DNA of 64,000 nt from Pseudomonas sessilinigenes (GCF_003850565.1 NZ_CP027706.1:3782001-3846000); one strand, 5' to 3'; positions 16,231 through 25,365 are shown, numbered from the stretch's first letter. Notes: a model not told the origin generated them from the sequence alone. Program-made: numbers and translations.

Positions 16231-17559
16231 TCAGCGCTGGTCGGTCAGGCTGGCGATGCGGTTTTTCTTCACCTGGGCCGGGGCGAAATGGCAGGTGAAG
16301 GTGCTGCCATGGCCCAGCACGCTGCTGATCTCCAGGCGGGCACGGTGGCGCAGCAGTACGTGCTTGACGATGGCCAGGCCCAGGCCGGTGCCGCCGGTGT
16401 TGGAGTTGCGGCTGGAGTCGACCCGGTAGAAGCGCTCCGTCAGGCGCGGCAGGTGCTTGCTGTCGATGCCGATCCCGGAGTCCTGCACGCTCAGGTGTGC
16501 GCCTTGTTCGTCGCCCCACCAGCGGATGCGGATGTTGCCTTCGGCCGGGGTGTACTTCACCGCGTTGAACACCAGGTTGGAGAACGCGCTGCGCAGTTCC
16601 GCCTCGCTGCCCTTGAGCTGTACCGAGGCGTCGGCCTCCAGGGTGATGCGCTGGTTGCGCTCGCCGGACAGTGCCTGGGCATCGCTCTTGATCGATTGCA
16701 GCAGGGTGTCGATGGGCACCGGGTGGTTGTCCGAGGGGTAGTCGGTGGCCTCCAGCTTGGCCAGCAGCAACAGGTCGTTGAGCAGCGTCTGCATGCGCCC
16801 GCCTTGCTGCTGCATCTGCTGCAGGGCGCGGTTCCAGCGCGGGTTCACCTCTTCGACGTTGTCCAGCAGGGTCTCCAGGTAGCCGCAGATCACCGTCAGC
16901 GGCGTGCGCAGCTCGTGGGACACATTGGCGATGAAGTCCTTGCGCATCTGTTCCAGCTGGTGGATGCGGGTCACGTCGCGCACCAGCATCAGATGCTCGT
17001 TGTTGCCGTAGCGGGTGATGTAGAGCTGGATGCGCACGCGGTCGTTGGCCGGGGAGGGGATCTCCAGCGGTTCGGCGTAGTTGTCCTGTTCGAAGTATTC
17101 CTTGAAGCGCGGATGACGCACCAGGTTGGTCACTGGCTGGCCGCTGTCCTGGGGCGTCTTGAGGCCCAGCAGGGTCTCGGCGGCGCGGTTCCACCACTCC
17201 AGGTTGCCGTCGCTGTCGAGCATGATCACTGCATCCTTCAGGGCCGCGGTGGACTCCTGGACGCGGTCGATCACCGCTTGCAGGCGCCCGCGGACCCGCT
17301 GGTCGCGACGTTGCAGGTGGTAGATGCTGTCGAACACCTCGCCCCACAGGCCGTAGCCATCGGGTGGCGCTTCATCGGGCTGGTGCAGGCGCAGCCATTC
17401 ATGCAGGCGCAGTAGCTGCTTGAGGGTCCAGGCCAGGTAGATCCCCAGGCCGGCGGCCAGGCTCCAGCCGTAGTAGCCACTGACCAGCCCCACCAGCAGG
17501 CAGCCGGTGACCAACAGCAACATGTGGCGAATCAGGGTGCCATGCCAGTTTTGATTCAC
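16231..17559 (-). CDS. phoR: Phosphate regulon sensor histidine kinase PhoR
   Basis: PhoR is the inner-membrane kinase that phosphorylates PhoB when phosphate is scarce. It has 442 residues. Two short N-terminal hydrophobic segments (about 11-28 and 31-47) match PhoR's minimal membrane anchor, and a PAS domain lies at about 95-200. The phospho-accepting His215 is in FIANVSHELRTPLTVICGYL. A HATPase domain follows with N box (LVFNAVKYTP), G1 box (VQDSGIGID) and G2 box (GGTGLGLAIVKHV). Translation appears to start at GTG 17559. It lies downstream of phoB with about 100 bases of repeat-bearing sequence between them. Confidence 0.95.
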   Translation of the reverse strand: MNQNWHGTLIRHMLLLVTGCLLVGLVSGYYGWSLAAGLGIYLAWTLKQLLRLHEWLRLHQPDEAPPDGYGLWGEVFDSIYHLQRRDQRVRGRLQAVIDRVQESTAALKDAVIMLDSDGNLEWWNRAAETLLGLKTPQDSGQPVTNLVRHPRFKEYFEQDNYAEPLEIPSPANDRVRIQLYITRYGNNEHLMLVRDVTRIHQLEQMRKDFIANVSHELRTPLTVICGYLETLLDNVEEVNPRWNRALQQMQQQGGRMQTLLNDLLLLAKLEATDYPSDNHPVPIDTLLQSIKSDAQALSGERNQRITLEADASVQLKGSEAELRSAFSNLVFNAVKYTPAEGNIRIRWWGDEQGAHLSVQDSGIGIDSKHLPRLTERFYRVDSSRNSNTGGTGLGLAIVKHVLLRHRARLEISSVLGHGSTFTCHFAPAQVKKNRIASLTDQR

Positions 17560-17589
17560 AATCGGTCCTTCGGACGGTGAAAAGTTTCA

Positions 17590-17655
17590 AGTTGCAAGCT
17601 TCAAGTCAAAGCAGACCGGCTTCTACTTGCCGCTTTTAGCTGACAGCTTGCAACT
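17590..17655. repeat. AGCTTGC-type inverted repeat between phoB and phoR
   Basis: An 11-bp perfect inverted repeat (AGTTGCAAGCT at 17590-17600, AGCTTGCAACT at 17645-17655) encloses CTTCTACTTGCCGCTTTTAG. It belongs to the same word family as the elements around pstB and near clpV. Confidence 0.7.
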
Positions 17656-17659
17656 GCTT

Positions 17660-18349
17660 TCAACCTTTGGTTGAAAACCGATACCCGGTGCCGCGCACGG
17701 TTTGTACCAGATTTTCGTAGGCATCCCCCAGGGCCTTGCGCAGTCGACGGATATGCACGTCCACGGTGCGCTCCTCGACGTACACGTTGCCGCCCCAGAC
17801 CTGATCCAGCAGTTGGCCACGGGTGTAGGCGCGCTCCTGGTGGGTCATGAAGAACTGCAGCAGGCGATATTCGGTGGGTCCCATCTCCGCGGGCCTGCCG
17901 TCGATGGTCACCCGGTGGCTGATGGGGTCCAGGAGCAGGCCGCCGACTTCGATGGGGGCCTCGCCATCGGATGGGCCGGCACGGCGTAGCACGGCCTTGA
18001 GCCGGGCCACCAGCTCGCGGGGGGAGAACGGCTTGGTGATGTAGTCGTCGGCGCCGACTTCCAGGCCCTGGATCTTGTTGTCCTCTTCGCCCTTGGCGGT
18101 GAGCATGATGATCGGGATGTCACCGGTCAGCTCGTCACGCTTGAGGCGTCGCGCCAGCTCGATACCGGAGGTTCCGGGGAGCATCCAGTCCAGTAGGATC
18201 AGGTCCGGCTTGCGGTCGACGATGATGGCATGTGCCTGCTGAGAGTTCTCTGCCTCCATGCAGTCATAGCCGGCCATTTCCAACGCAACGGCGATCATTT
18301 CGCGAATAGGCGCTTCGTCGTCAACGATCAGAATGCTTCTGCCAACCAT
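17660..18349 (-). CDS. phoB: Phosphate regulon response regulator PhoB
   Basis: PhoB is the transcription activator that binds Pho boxes. The 229-residue length equals that of E. coli PhoB. The receiver domain has the acidic pair D10 D11, phospho-acceptor D54 in [14 protein letters not shown]83 region ([10 protein letters not shown]) and K105 region ([12 protein letters not shown]). The C-terminal winged helix ends with [15 protein letters not shown] and VRGTGYRFS. The start [14 protein letters not shown] at 18349 is chosen over an in-frame start six codons upstream because it matches the family. A Pho box lies upstream, so autoregulation is likely. Confidence 0.96.
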   Translation of the reverse strand: MVGRSILIVDDEAPIREMIAVALEMAGYDCMEAENSQQAHAIIVDRKPDLILLDWMLPGTSGIELARRLKRDELTGDIPIIMLTAKGEEDNKIQGLEVGADDYITKPFSPRELVARLKAVLRRAGPSDGEAPIEVGGLLLDPISHRVTIDGRPAEMGPTEYRLLQFFMTHQERAYTRGQLLDQVWGGNVYVEERTVDVHIRRLRKALGDAYENLVQTVRGTGYRFSTKG

Positions 18350-18401
18350 GCTTGAACCTCTTGTCATTTAACTGTCTTGCGCCGCATTAGATAACGGAAT
18401 T

Positions 18402-18419
18402 ATTGCAGTCGTGTGACAG
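18402..18419 (-). promoter_or_regulatory. Pho box upstream of phoB
   Basis: On the minus strand CTGTCAC and CTGCAAT are spaced by ACGA, the 7-4-7 layout of a PhoB site. The first half matches CTGTCAT at 6 of 7 positions. It lies about 52 bases upstream of the phoB start and would give autoregulation. Confidence 0.65.
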
Positions 18420-18500
18420 TATTTCAGGTCGCGGGGCGAGGTGCAGCTTCCTCGACTAAGCTTGGGGTCCGATTCCTGACAACCACAAAAGAAGGTTTCC

Positions 18501-18881
18501 ATGACTGTGTTCAAGCACTCCCTGAAAGTCCTGCTGGTAGGCGCTGCCCTGGCCCTGCCGACCCTGGCCCTGGCTGCCGAGCCGGCGATGAGCAAGGACG
18601 GCATGTTGGTCGATCACAAGGGCATGACCCTCTATACGTTCGCCAAGGACGCTGATGGCAAGTCCATGTGCAACGACAAATGTGCGGCCAACTGGCCACC
18701 ACTGATGGCCGGGGCCAGCGACAAGGCCGAGGGCAAGTGGACGATGATCAAGCGTGACGACGGCAAGATGCAGTGGGCCTACGATGGCAAGCCGCTGTAC
18801 GGTTTCGTCATGGACAAGAAGGCCGGCGACATGACCGGCGAAGGCAAGATGGACGGCGCCTGGAAGGTCGCCAAGCAGTAA
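18501..18881 (+). CDS. Small secreted protein with Yx(F/W/Y)xxD repeats (COG4315 type)
   Basis: This 126-residue protein has a signal peptide (MTVFKHSLKVLLVGAALALPTLALA). The mature part carries two copies of the PF03640-type repeat. The first is near residue 45 (LYTFAKDADGKSMCNDKC, AANWPP), the second near residue 98 (LYGFVMDKKAGDM). Both have the family's Y-x-F-x-x-D core, and a conserved cysteine pair lies in the first. Function is not known. No lipobox cysteine is present, so it is probably soluble periplasmic rather than a lipoprotein. AAGAAGG precedes the ATG. It is divergent from phoB. Confidence 0.83.
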   Translation: MTVFKHSLKVLLVGAALALPTLALAAEPAMSKDGMLVDHKGMTLYTFAKDADGKSMCNDKCAANWPPLMAGASDKAEGKWTMIKRDDGKMQWAYDGKPLYGFVMDKKAGDMTGEGKMDGAWKVAKQ

Positions 18882-19036
18882 CCCCACCTGTGGCGGCTAC
18901 ACAGCCCTGTAGCCGCTAAAGGCCCGCTGGGCCTTGCTGGGCGATCCCGTCGAACGTCTGGCGGCCTCAAGCCCGCTGCGTCCTTTCAGGCCCACGTCCG
19001 AACGCGGCCCGAGCCTTCGGCAGCGGCTGCACAGAG

Positions 19037-19927
19037 CTAGCGCAGGGCGTAGTCCAGTACCACGCCGATGAAGATCGCCATGCCTGCCCAGTGGTTGTGC
19101 AGGAAGGCCTTGAAGCATTTGAGCCGGTCGCGGTCCCGGGTGTACCAGAACTCCCAGGCGAAGCATGCCGCGGCCACCGCCAGCCCCAGGTGGAACCAGC
19201 CTCCCAGGTCGAATCGCGCGCCTGCCAGCAGCAGGCAGCCCAGGGACAGGCCCTGCAAGGTCAGGATGATCACCCGGTCGGCCTCGGCGAACAGGATCGC
19301 CGTGGATTTCACCCCGATCTTCAAGTCGTCGTCGCGGTCGGTCATGGCGTAGTAGGTGTCGTAGCCCACGGTCCACAGCAGGTTGGCGATGTACAGCAGC
19401 CACGCCGTCGCCGGCAACTGGCCGTCCTGGGCGGTGAAGGTCATCAGGATGCCCCAGGAGTACGCGGCCCCCAGCACCACTTGCGGGTAATAGGTGTAGC
19501 GCTTCATGAAGGGGTAGCAGGCGGCCAGCGCCAGGGCGCCGAACGACAGCCAGACCGTGGTGGCGTTGGTGCACAGCACCAGCAGGAAGGCCGTGCCCAT
19601 GAGTACCGCGAACAACGCCAGGGCTTCCTTGGCGCTGACCTTGCCAGTGGCCAGGGGCCTCTGTTCGGTGCGCTTGACCTGGCCGTCGACCTTGCGGTCG
19701 GCGAAGTCGTTGATCGCGCAGCCGCCGGCCCGAGTCAGGACCACGCCGAGGCCGAAGATCAGCACATGGCCCAGGGACGGCGCACCCTTGGCGGCGATCC
19801 ACAAGGCGCTGAGGGTCGGCCATAGCAGCAGGTAGATGCCGATGGGCTTGTCCATGCGGGTCAGTTGCAGGAAGTCCCAGGTCCGTGGATGCAAGCGGTT
19901 CAGGGACTGAAGCAGGCGCAGGTACAT
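19037..19927 (-). CDS. ubiA: 4-hydroxybenzoate octaprenyltransferase
   Basis: UbiA is the inner-membrane prenyltransferase that attaches the polyprenyl chain to 4-hydroxybenzoate in ubiquinone synthesis. The 296 residues include the two Asp-rich motifs that bind magnesium-diphosphate: [20 protein letters not shown] near residue 73, and [20 protein letters not shown] near residue 195. About eight hydrophobic segments are present. The start [24 protein letters not shown] overlaps the ubiC stop by 4 bases (ATGA), so the two genes are translationally coupled. The gene closes a ubiC-ubiA operon. Confidence 0.96.
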   Translation of the reverse strand: MYLRLLQSLNRLHPRTWDFLQLTRMDKPIGIYLLLWPTLSALWIAAKGAPSLGHVLIFGLGVVLTRAGGCAINDFADRKVDGQVKRTEQRPLATGKVSAKEALALFAVLMGTAFLLVLCTNATTVWLSFGALALAACYPFMKRYTYYPQVVLGAAYSWGILMTFTAQDGQLPATAWLLYIANLLWTVGYDTYYAMTDRDDDLKIGVKSTAILFAEADRVIILTLQGLSLGCLLLAGARFDLGGWFHLGLAVAAACFAWEFWYTRDRDRLKCFKAFLHNHWAGMAIFIGVVLDYALR

Positions 19928-20490
19928 CAGCAGGCCTCCGGTTGGGCGTCTACGGCGCACCACAGGCTGGGCAGGAAGACTTCGGCCACCAGCAGGCTCA
20001 GCGGCCCGCGATCGAAGCGCGAGCGGCGTCCCCACAGGCCGTTGTTGGCGACGGCTTCGGGCAGCCATTCCCGTGGGTAACGACAGACTTCGATGGGACG
20101 GCGGGTAAAGGCCTCGTCGCAGAACAGCAGCTCGCCCAGGGAGCGGCTGCCCAGTTCGTCGATGTCCAGCCCGCCTTCCTCCAGGGCGCTGCGCGCGGCA
20201 ACGCTACGGGCGAACACCCAGGCCTCGCCGTGTCCTCGCAGATACACCTCGCGCACCCAACCCTGGCTGTGCTCTGCAATATCCAGGGCCAGGCATTCGT
20301 CGCTGCGCAGGGTTTGCCATTGCTCCACCAGCGGCGTGACGCTGAAGCCATTGTTGGAGAGCCGGGTCAGGCGTCGGGTCAGCGACCCTTCATCGAAAAG
20401 CCAGTTGGCGACCAGTGCGCCAGGAAAGGGGGACAGACGGCTTTGCGCCAGCCAGCTCGGGCTCGGCGTGGGGGGCATTGAGTGCGGCAC
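19927..20490 (-). CDS. ubiC: Chorismate pyruvate-lyase
   Basis: UbiC converts chorismate to 4-hydroxybenzoate plus pyruvate, the entry step of ubiquinone synthesis. It has 187 residues against about 165 in E. coli. Family features are the N-terminal [28 protein letters not shown] stretch, [18 protein letters not shown] near residue 80, and [21 protein letters not shown] near the end. The Arg and Glu of these motifs are the known substrate contacts. Starts at 20490 or at the second Met (20478) are both possible. It is coupled to ubiA by a 4-base overlap. Confidence 0.93.
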   Translation of the reverse strand: MPHSMPPTPSPSWLAQSRLSPFPGALVANWLFDEGSLTRRLTRLSNNGFSVTPLVEQWQTLRSDECLALDIAEHSQGWVREVYLRGHGEAWVFARSVAARSALEEGGLDIDELGSRSLGELLFCDEAFTRRPIEVCRYPREWLPEAVANNGLWGRRSRFDRGPLSLLVAEVFLPSLWCAVDAQPEAC

Positions 20491-20708
20491 GGTGGGTCGT
20501 TATTGGCAGCAAATGAGGTGGCGAGCTTATCATGACAACCTGCGGTTTTGATTGATCCTGGCTGCCTGACGGCACGAACGTGCTTGCATCTGCCAGTAGC
20601 GACCAGTAAAAAGCCCCAGTGCCGGATGCTGATCAGCGTGGGGATTGTCCAGAGTCGACCTATCGACCGCCCTGCCGGCGACGCCTGAATGCTCGAGGAA
20701 ATGCATCG

Positions 20709-20876
20709 ATGAAGAAGTGGCAGTGTGTGGTCTGTGGCTTGATCTACAACGAAGCGGAAGGTTGGCCGGACGACGGTATTGCGCCAGGTACCCGTTGGGA
20801 AGACGTGCCTGAAGACTGGCTCTGCCCGGACTGTGGCGTGAGCAAGACCGACTTCGAAATGATCGAGATCGCTTGA
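20709..20876 (+). CDS. Rubredoxin
   Basis: This 55-residue single-domain rubredoxin carries one iron held by four cysteines, C6, C9, C39 and C42 (CVVCG near the start and CPDCG near the end). The fold residues [16 protein letters not shown] and [13 protein letters not shown] are the family hallmark. It passes electrons from the reductase encoded 40 bases downstream to oxygenases such as alkane hydroxylase or to oxidative-stress enzymes; the partner is not visible here. The ribosome-binding site is GAGGAA. P. aeruginosa carries two rubredoxin genes at this place as I recall, while only one is seen here. Confidence 0.95.
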   Translation: MKKWQCVVCGLIYNEAEGWPDDGIAPGTRWEDVPEDWLCPDCGVSKTDFEMIEIA

Positions 20877-20916
20877 TCGATTTTTGCAGGCAATGACCAG
20901 TAACAAGGAGCAAGGC

Positions 20917-22065
20917 ATGAGCGCACCGGTAGTGATCGTAGGTACGGGTCTGGCGGGGTACAACCTGGCCCGGGAATTTCGCAAGCTCGACGGCGATACG
21001 CCGCTGCTGCTGATCACCGCCGATGACGGTCGTTCCTACTCCAAGCCAATGCTCTCCACCGGCTTTGGCAAGAACAAGGACGCCGATGGCTTGAGCATGG
21101 CCGAGCCCGGCGCCATGGCCGAGCAGCTCAAGGCCGAGGTCCGTACCCATACCCGGATCAGCGGTATCGACCCAGGCCACAAACGCCTGTGGATCGGCGA
21201 GGAGGCGGTGGTCTATCGCGACCTGATCCTGGCCTGGGGTGCGGAAACCGTACGCGTTCCAGTGCAGGGCGACGCATCGGACCTGATCTTCCCCATCAAC
21301 GACCTTGAAGACTATGCGCGCTTTCGCGCCGCCGCCGCCGGCAAGCGCCGGGTGCTGCTGCTTGGGGCCGGGTTGATCGGCTGCGAGTTCGCCAACGACC
21401 TGATCGTCGGCGGCTATGAGGTGGACCTGGTGGCGCCGTGCGAGCAGGTCATGCCGACCTTGCTGCATCCGGCCGCTGCAGCTGCGGTCCAGGCCGGCCT
21501 GGAAAGCCTGGGCGCGCGCTTCCACCTGGGGCCGGTGCTCAACCGTTTGCAACGCAATGGCGAGGCCCTGGAGGCCCACCTGTCCGATGGCCAGGTGATC
21601 CTCTGTGACCTGGTGGTCTCGGCCATCGGCCTGCGCCCGCGCATCGACCTGGCCGCCGCGGCCGGGCTGATGGTCAATCGTGGGGTGGTGGTGGACCGCG
21701 AGCTCAAGACCTCCCATGCCAATATCTATGCCCTGGGCGATTGCGCCGAGGTCGATGGCCTGAACCTGCTGTACGTGTTGCCGCTGATGAGCTGCGCCCG
21801 GGCCCTGGCGCAGACCCTGGCCGGCAAGCCGACGGCGGTCAGCTACGGGCCGATGCCAATCACCGTCAAGACGCCGGTCTGCCCGCTGGTGGTCTCGCCA
21901 CCGCCACGGGGCATGGAAGGCGTCTGGACTGCCGAAGGGCAGGGTGCCGACATCAAGGCCCTGTGCCGCGACGCCAGCGGCCAGCTGCTGGGCTACGCCC
22001 TGACCGGGGCCGCAGTGATGGAAAAACTGGCCCTGAACAAGGAGCTCCCGGCACTGCTGGCCTGA
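20917..22065 (+). CDS. Rubredoxin-NAD(P) reductase
   Basis: This 382-residue FAD flavoprotein moves electrons from NAD(P)H to rubredoxin. The FAD motif is [18 protein letters not shown] at residues 6-23. The NAD-binding Rossmann motif is [18 protein letters not shown] near residue 150, and the second FAD contact is [12 protein letters not shown] near residue 270. The start MSAPVVIVG at 20917 follows AAGGAGCAAGGC. It is adjacent to the rubredoxin gene and probably co-transcribed with it. Length and motifs match the AlkT-like/RubB group. Confidence 0.94.
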   Translation: MSAPVVIVGTGLAGYNLAREFRKLDGDTPLLLITADDGRSYSKPMLSTGFGKNKDADGLSMAEPGAMAEQLKAEVRTHTRISGIDPGHKRLWIGEEAVVYRDLILAWGAETVRVPVQGDASDLIFPINDLEDYARFRAAAAGKRRVLLLGAGLIGCEFANDLIVGGYEVDLVAPCEQVMPTLLHPAAAAAVQAGLESLGARFHLGPVLNRLQRNGEALEAHLSDGQVILCDLVVSAIGLRPRIDLAAAAGLMVNRGVVVDRELKTSHANIYALGDCAEVDGLNLLYVLPLMSCARALAQTLAGKPTAVSYGPMPITVKTPVCPLVVSPPPRGMEGVWTAEGQGADIKALCRDASGQLLGYALTGAAVMEKLALNKELPALLA

Positions 22066-22254
22066 ATACGGGTCGTTCTGTCGGAATAACCGGGATTTTG
22101 CCCCCACAAAGGTCGCCAGGAGACTGGCGCCACTCTCCAGCGCGTGCCATCCTCACACCCGTCTGCCGCAGTGTAGAGCCTGCGGCGCCTTGGGCGCTGT
22201 TCCCGTGAACAGCACGGACATAACAACAAAAAACCGTCAAAGAGGCTTCACACT

Positions 22255-22530
22255 ATGCGTAAACCAGAACTCGCCGCAGCCATTGCTGAAAAAGCGGACC
22301 TGACCAAAGAGCAAGCCAGCCGTGTGCTCAACGCCATTCTTGAAGAAATTACCGGGGCCCTGCACCGCAAAGACAGCGTCACCCTGGTCGGTTTTGGCAC
22401 CTTCTTGCAACGCCACCGTGGCGCCCGCACCGGCAAGAACCCGCAGACCGGCGAGCCGGTGAAGATCAAGGCCAGCAACACCGTGGCATTCAAGCCCGGC
22501 AAATCGTTGAAAGACAGCGTCAATCCATAA
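22255..22530 (+). CDS. HU-family DNA-binding protein
   Basis: This 91-residue nucleoid protein has the HU/IHF fold: MRKPELAAAIAEKADLTKEQASRVLNAILEEI (N-terminal helices), then VTLVGFGTFLQRHRGARTGKNPQTGEPVKIKAS (the DNA-binding arms with the conserved RNPQTG-type turn, here KNPQTG) and the closing helix. It bends and compacts DNA as a dimer. It is probably the homologue of P. aeruginosa PA5348, which as I recall is followed there by the SCP2-like gene. Here about 38.6 kb of type VI genes lie between the two. A clear terminator follows. Confidence 0.93.
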   Translation: MRKPELAAAIAEKADLTKEQASRVLNAILEEITGALHRKDSVTLVGFGTFLQRHRGARTGKNPQTGEPVKIKASNTVAFKPGKSLKDSVNP

Positions 22531-22570
22531 GCATTGAGCGGGCTCCCGCGACAGGGAGCACGCAGGGGAA

Positions 22571-22609
22571 AAATAGGCACGCCGAGCGCATCGGGTGCCT
22601 ATTTTTTTT
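22571..22609 (+). terminator. Rho-independent terminator of the HU gene
   Basis: A perfect 10-bp stem (AAATAGGCAC / GTGCCTATTT) runs into a stretch of eight T. It marks the conserved-side border of the type VI region. Confidence 0.92.
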
Positions 22610-22697
22610 GCCGGTCGCAAACCATAGGCGTGGCTTGCGAAGGCTGGCAGGCGTGGCTAGGATGCCCGCCTGTTTGCGTTGCGACCCAAGGCCAAGG

Positions 22698-23204
22698 ATG
22701 ACCCGCCCGATCAGCAATTCCCCTGTATTGACCGTCCTGCTGCGCCGTCTGTTCGTCCCTGCCTGCGTCGCCAGTCTCCTGAGTCTGCCGTCGGCTTTGG
22801 CCAGCAGCCAGCCGCGCCTGGAGCCGATTGGCTATCGCGAGGCCCTGAACTGGTTTCACAGCCAGAAGTACGACAACTCCGGTGCCTGGATCTGTGGTTA
22901 CTCCCTGGCCCGCGAGGATTACAGCGTGGCGCCCAAGGCTCCGCGATTGCTGGTGGAGGTGGCGGAGCGTTTTCTCTACCTCAAGACCGGTGGCCAGCTG
23001 GTGGAGCTCACAGGCGCGGTACAAAGCCCGCAGCGCAGCGAGTACCAGAATCCCGGAGCGGGTATCCGGATCACCCTGGACATTCTCAAGCGCAACAATT
23101 TCAGCGAGTACCAGGAGTCTCACGATCGCCAGGTGCTGGCCCGTATCGAAATCAACGATCAGGTCGAGACCCTGAGGCTCAAGGGGCAATCATGCGGTAC
23201 TTGA
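22698..23204 (+). CDS. Secreted protein of unknown function
   Basis: I do not recognise this 168-residue protein. It has a signal peptide with hydrophobic core VPACVASLLSLPSALA, cleaved near residue 36, so it should be periplasmic. The mature part has GYREALNWFHSQKYDNSGAWICGYSLARE, then RLLVEVAERFLYLKTGGQLVEL and a strand-rich end with a lone C-terminal Cys. ATG 22698 has AAGG too close to it; an in-frame ATG at 22662 is an alternative start. It overlaps the next secreted gene by 13 bases, so the two probably act together. Its place at the effector end of the type VI cluster suggests an immunity or accessory role, which is only inference. Confidence 0.72.
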   Translation: MTRPISNSPVLTVLLRRLFVPACVASLLSLPSALASSQPRLEPIGYREALNWFHSQKYDNSGAWICGYSLAREDYSVAPKAPRLLVEVAERFLYLKTGGQLVELTGAVQSPQRSEYQNPGAGIRITLDILKRNNFSEYQESHDRQVLARIEINDQVETLRLKGQSCGT

Positions 23205-23560
23205 AACTTGCGGGCCTTGGCCTACTGGCCGCTGCGACCTTGTCCGCCCAGGCCGATGAGTCGGCCCCAGGCCAGGGCTGCTATGGCTATCTCACCGAAA
23301 TGGTGCGCAGCAGTGACTTTCCCTATCGTGACTTCACCACCCCGGACAAGCTCAAGCTGCTGATCGATCGGGATGATGGCCAGCAGTTGAGCCTGCAGCT
23401 GTTCTATGAAACGTCCGGTAGCGGGATCATCGGCTGGGTCCATTATGACGTGGTGCAACAGGCCCTGTGGAACGTCACCATCGACCCTGAGGAACCCCAG
23501 GCCCTGAAGTTCGATCACCGCTTCGCCAAGGCCTATGCGGCCTGCCTCGAGGCACGCTGA
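23192..23560 (+). CDS. Small secreted protein of unknown function
   Basis: This unrecognised 122-residue protein has a signal peptide (MRYLKLAGLGLLAAATLSAQA). The mature part of about 100 residues starts with DESAPGQGCYGYLTEMVRSSDF and ends with KFDHRFAKAYAACLEAR, giving two cysteines that could form a disulfide in the periplasm. The ATG overlaps the end of the previous secreted gene. The size, export signal and location resemble immunity proteins against periplasm-acting type VI toxins, but I cannot match it to a named Tai, Tsi or Tli family, so no function is assigned. Confidence 0.72.
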   Translation: MRYLKLAGLGLLAAATLSAQADESAPGQGCYGYLTEMVRSSDFPYRDFTTPDKLKLLIDRDDGQQLSLQLFYETSGSGIIGWVHYDVVQQALWNVTIDPEEPQALKFDHRFAKAYAACLEAR

Positions 23561-23695
23561 GCCCTGGCTGGCCACGGGTGCGAGCGATGATGCATTTGTT
23601 CAAAGTTGCCGACGGGTTCCTTGATTGTTACCGGGCATTGCTTGAAGATTTGCCGTTGTACAACTCCCCCCTTTTCAGCATGGAACGCGAATCCC

Positions 23696-24130
23696 TTGTC
23701 CTCTTACCGTCTTCAAGAAGCCGATCTCGACATCCCTGACGCCTGGCAGGACCAGAGCATCAATATTTTCAAGCTGCCCGCCGTCGGCGGAGCCCAGGAA
23801 GCCAGCTTCGTCATCAGCCGCGACCCGAGCCAGGGCGATGCCTCCTTCGGCGACTACGTGGCACGGCAACTGAGCAGTGCCGAGCAGCAGTTGCCCGAGT
23901 TCAACCTGATCAAGCGCTGGGACTTCGACATGCACGGCCACGCCGCCGTGCTGCTGGACTACAGCTGGAAGCGCGAAGGCCGCGAGCTGATGCTGCGCCA
24001 GGTGTTTATCGAGCGAAAGCCGGCGGTACTGATCACTACCCTGACCACCACGGTCAACGATATGCCCCATCACGAGCCCGCCTGGAAGCAGGCCATGCAG
24101 AGCCTCAAGCCCGTGCCATCCGTGGCCTGA
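23696..24130 (+). CDS. Eag-type (DUF1795) type VI effector chaperone
   Basis: This is a cytoplasmic chaperone that shields the membrane segments of a prePAAR effector and helps load it on VgrG. TTG 23696 gives 144 residues starting SSYRLQEADLDIPDAWQDQSINIFKLP, which aligns with the second Eag protein here (MTYRLNELQFQLPASELQDASINILKFP) and with EagT6 in length. The C-terminus has LLDYSWKREGRELMLRQVFIE and then the TTTVNDMPHHEPAWKQAMQSL helix typical of the family. No good ATG exists in frame near this point. The cognate effector starts 23 bases downstream. Confidence 0.85.
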   Translation: MSSYRLQEADLDIPDAWQDQSINIFKLPAVGGAQEASFVISRDPSQGDASFGDYVARQLSSAEQQLPEFNLIKRWDFDMHGHAAVLLDYSWKREGRELMLRQVFIERKPAVLITTLTTTVNDMPHHEPAWKQAMQSLKPVPSVA

Positions 24131-24153
24131 TGACAAAGGCCAGGTAGTACGCG

Positions 24154-25365
24154 ATGGATATGTTGGCAGCTGCACGCCTGGGGGATGAGATCGCCCATGG
24201 TTTTGGTGTCGCGGCAATGGTGGCCGGAGCCGTCGTCGGAGCCTTGATCGGGGCTGCTGTCGTCGCCGCTACCGTGGCCACCGGTGGTGTGGCCCTGGCG
24301 ATCATGGCCGGTTCGATTGCCGCTGGCGGCTTGTCGATGTTCCAGATCGTCAAGGGCCTGAGCACCATCTTCAACCTGCCCGAACCCAGCACGGGGGTGC
24401 TGGTGGAGGGCAGCTTCAATGTCTATATCAACCGGCGCAACGCCATGCGCGCCGGGCAGGACCACTCGTCCTCATGCAGCGGCCTGCCGCTGAACCATCC
24501 CATCTGGCCCTTCCCGGTACTGATCGCCGAAGGCAGCGCCAAGGTCACCATCAATGGCAAGCCGGCGGGCCGGCTGCAAAGCAAGATGGTGTGTGGCGCC
24601 CATATCAAGACGGGCAGCGAGAACACCTTCATTGGCGGACCGACGGTGCAGGTGGCCTTCGTGCTGGATATCGAGGGTTGGTTGCATACCGGGCTCGAGG
24701 CCCTGGGCCTGCTGGCAGCCGGTGGTGCCTTGGTGTTGGCGGCTTGTGCCGGGGCTGGAGCGTTTTTTGGTGCCCTGGCGATCGGTGGCGCGATGTATGG
24801 GGGGATGGAGCTGCTGGGAGACCTGGGTGATCGCCTGGGGCCTGGTTATCGAGACCTGTTCCAAGGGGTGGCGGGCATGGCCTTGTTGGGGCTGGGGCCC
24901 AAGCTGGCACGGACCCCGATGAACGCGACGCAAAGGACCCTGATGGCCCAGCGACGCCAGGCCCAGATGCTCAAGGACAACCGAGGGTTCAACATCAGCC
25001 CGGTGGCATGGGACAAGTACCCAACCATCGGCCGCAATGGCACCTATGTTTCCGATAAAAGGGGAGTTGCGGACGTCATCGGAGACTTTTCGGGACGCTC
25101 GAAAGTTACCATCAGCACCGAGAAGGCCGCGAAGCTGGAAAATGCCTTCGGTCTGGAGAAGGGCTCGTTGCAAGACGGCTTCAAGATCCGCCAGGTCGAT
25201 GACATCGCCGGGCGCATGCCAAGAAGCCCGATGGAGGGCAATCAGTACTTCCTCGGCCCAGGCAAGCACCTACCGGGAGGTGCGCCGGAAATGGTAGTGG
25301 AATCGATCCCGACCAAAGACATGGACGGGGTTACAACCTTGACTGAGGTATTTGTAAGTGATTGA
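24154..25365 (+). CDS. Tse6-shaped prePAAR type VI effector with unassigned C-terminal toxin
   Basis: The 403-residue protein has the layout of P. aeruginosa Tse6. A prePAAR motif (A6 A7 R8 ... D11 ... H15) is followed by a hydrophobic segment (about 18-70), a PAAR domain (about 85-165, GSFNVYINRRNAMRAG to HIKTGSENTFIGGPTV), and a second hydrophobic segment (about 175-225). A toxin domain spans about 285-403. Toxin landmarks are YPTIGRNGTYVSDKRGVADVIG, KAAKLENAFGLEKGSLQDGFKIR and SPMEGNQYFLGPGKHLPGG. This end loosely recalls the polymorphic toxin type 46 group, from memory and unverified. An Eag gene precedes it and a probable immunity gene overlaps its stop by 8 bases. Confidence 0.85.
   Translation: MDMLAAARLGDEIAHGFGVAAMVAGAVVGALIGAAVVAATVATGGVALAIMAGSIAAGGLSMFQIVKGLSTIFNLPEPSTGVLVEGSFNVYINRRNAMRAGQDHSSSCSGLPLNHPIWPFPVLIAEGSAKVTINGKPAGRLQSKMVCGAHIKTGSENTFIGGPTVQVAFVLDIEGWLHTGLEALGLLAAGGALVLAACAGAGAFFGALAIGGAMYGGMELLGDLGDRLGPGYRDLFQGVAGMALLGLGPKLARTPMNATQRTLMAQRRQAQMLKDNRGFNISPVAWDKYPTIGRNGTYVSDKRGVADVIGDFSGRSKVTISTEKAAKLENAFGLEKGSLQDGFKIRQVDDIAGRMPRSPMEGNQYFLGPGKHLPGGAPEMVVESIPTKDMDGVTTLTEVFVSD

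Noticed and set aside
20619..20708. N-terminal extension of rubredoxin
   Set aside because: The extra residues have no similarity to rubredoxins, and ATG 20709 has a good ribosome-binding site.
22531..22697. Attachment site or tRNA gene at the island border
   Set aside because: Only the hup terminator is present; no tRNA fold, integrase gene or direct repeat could be found at either border by eye.
23561..23695. Longer Eag chaperone starting near 23606
   Set aside because: The upstream in-frame residues do not resemble the family, and TTG 23696 gives the expected N-terminus and length.
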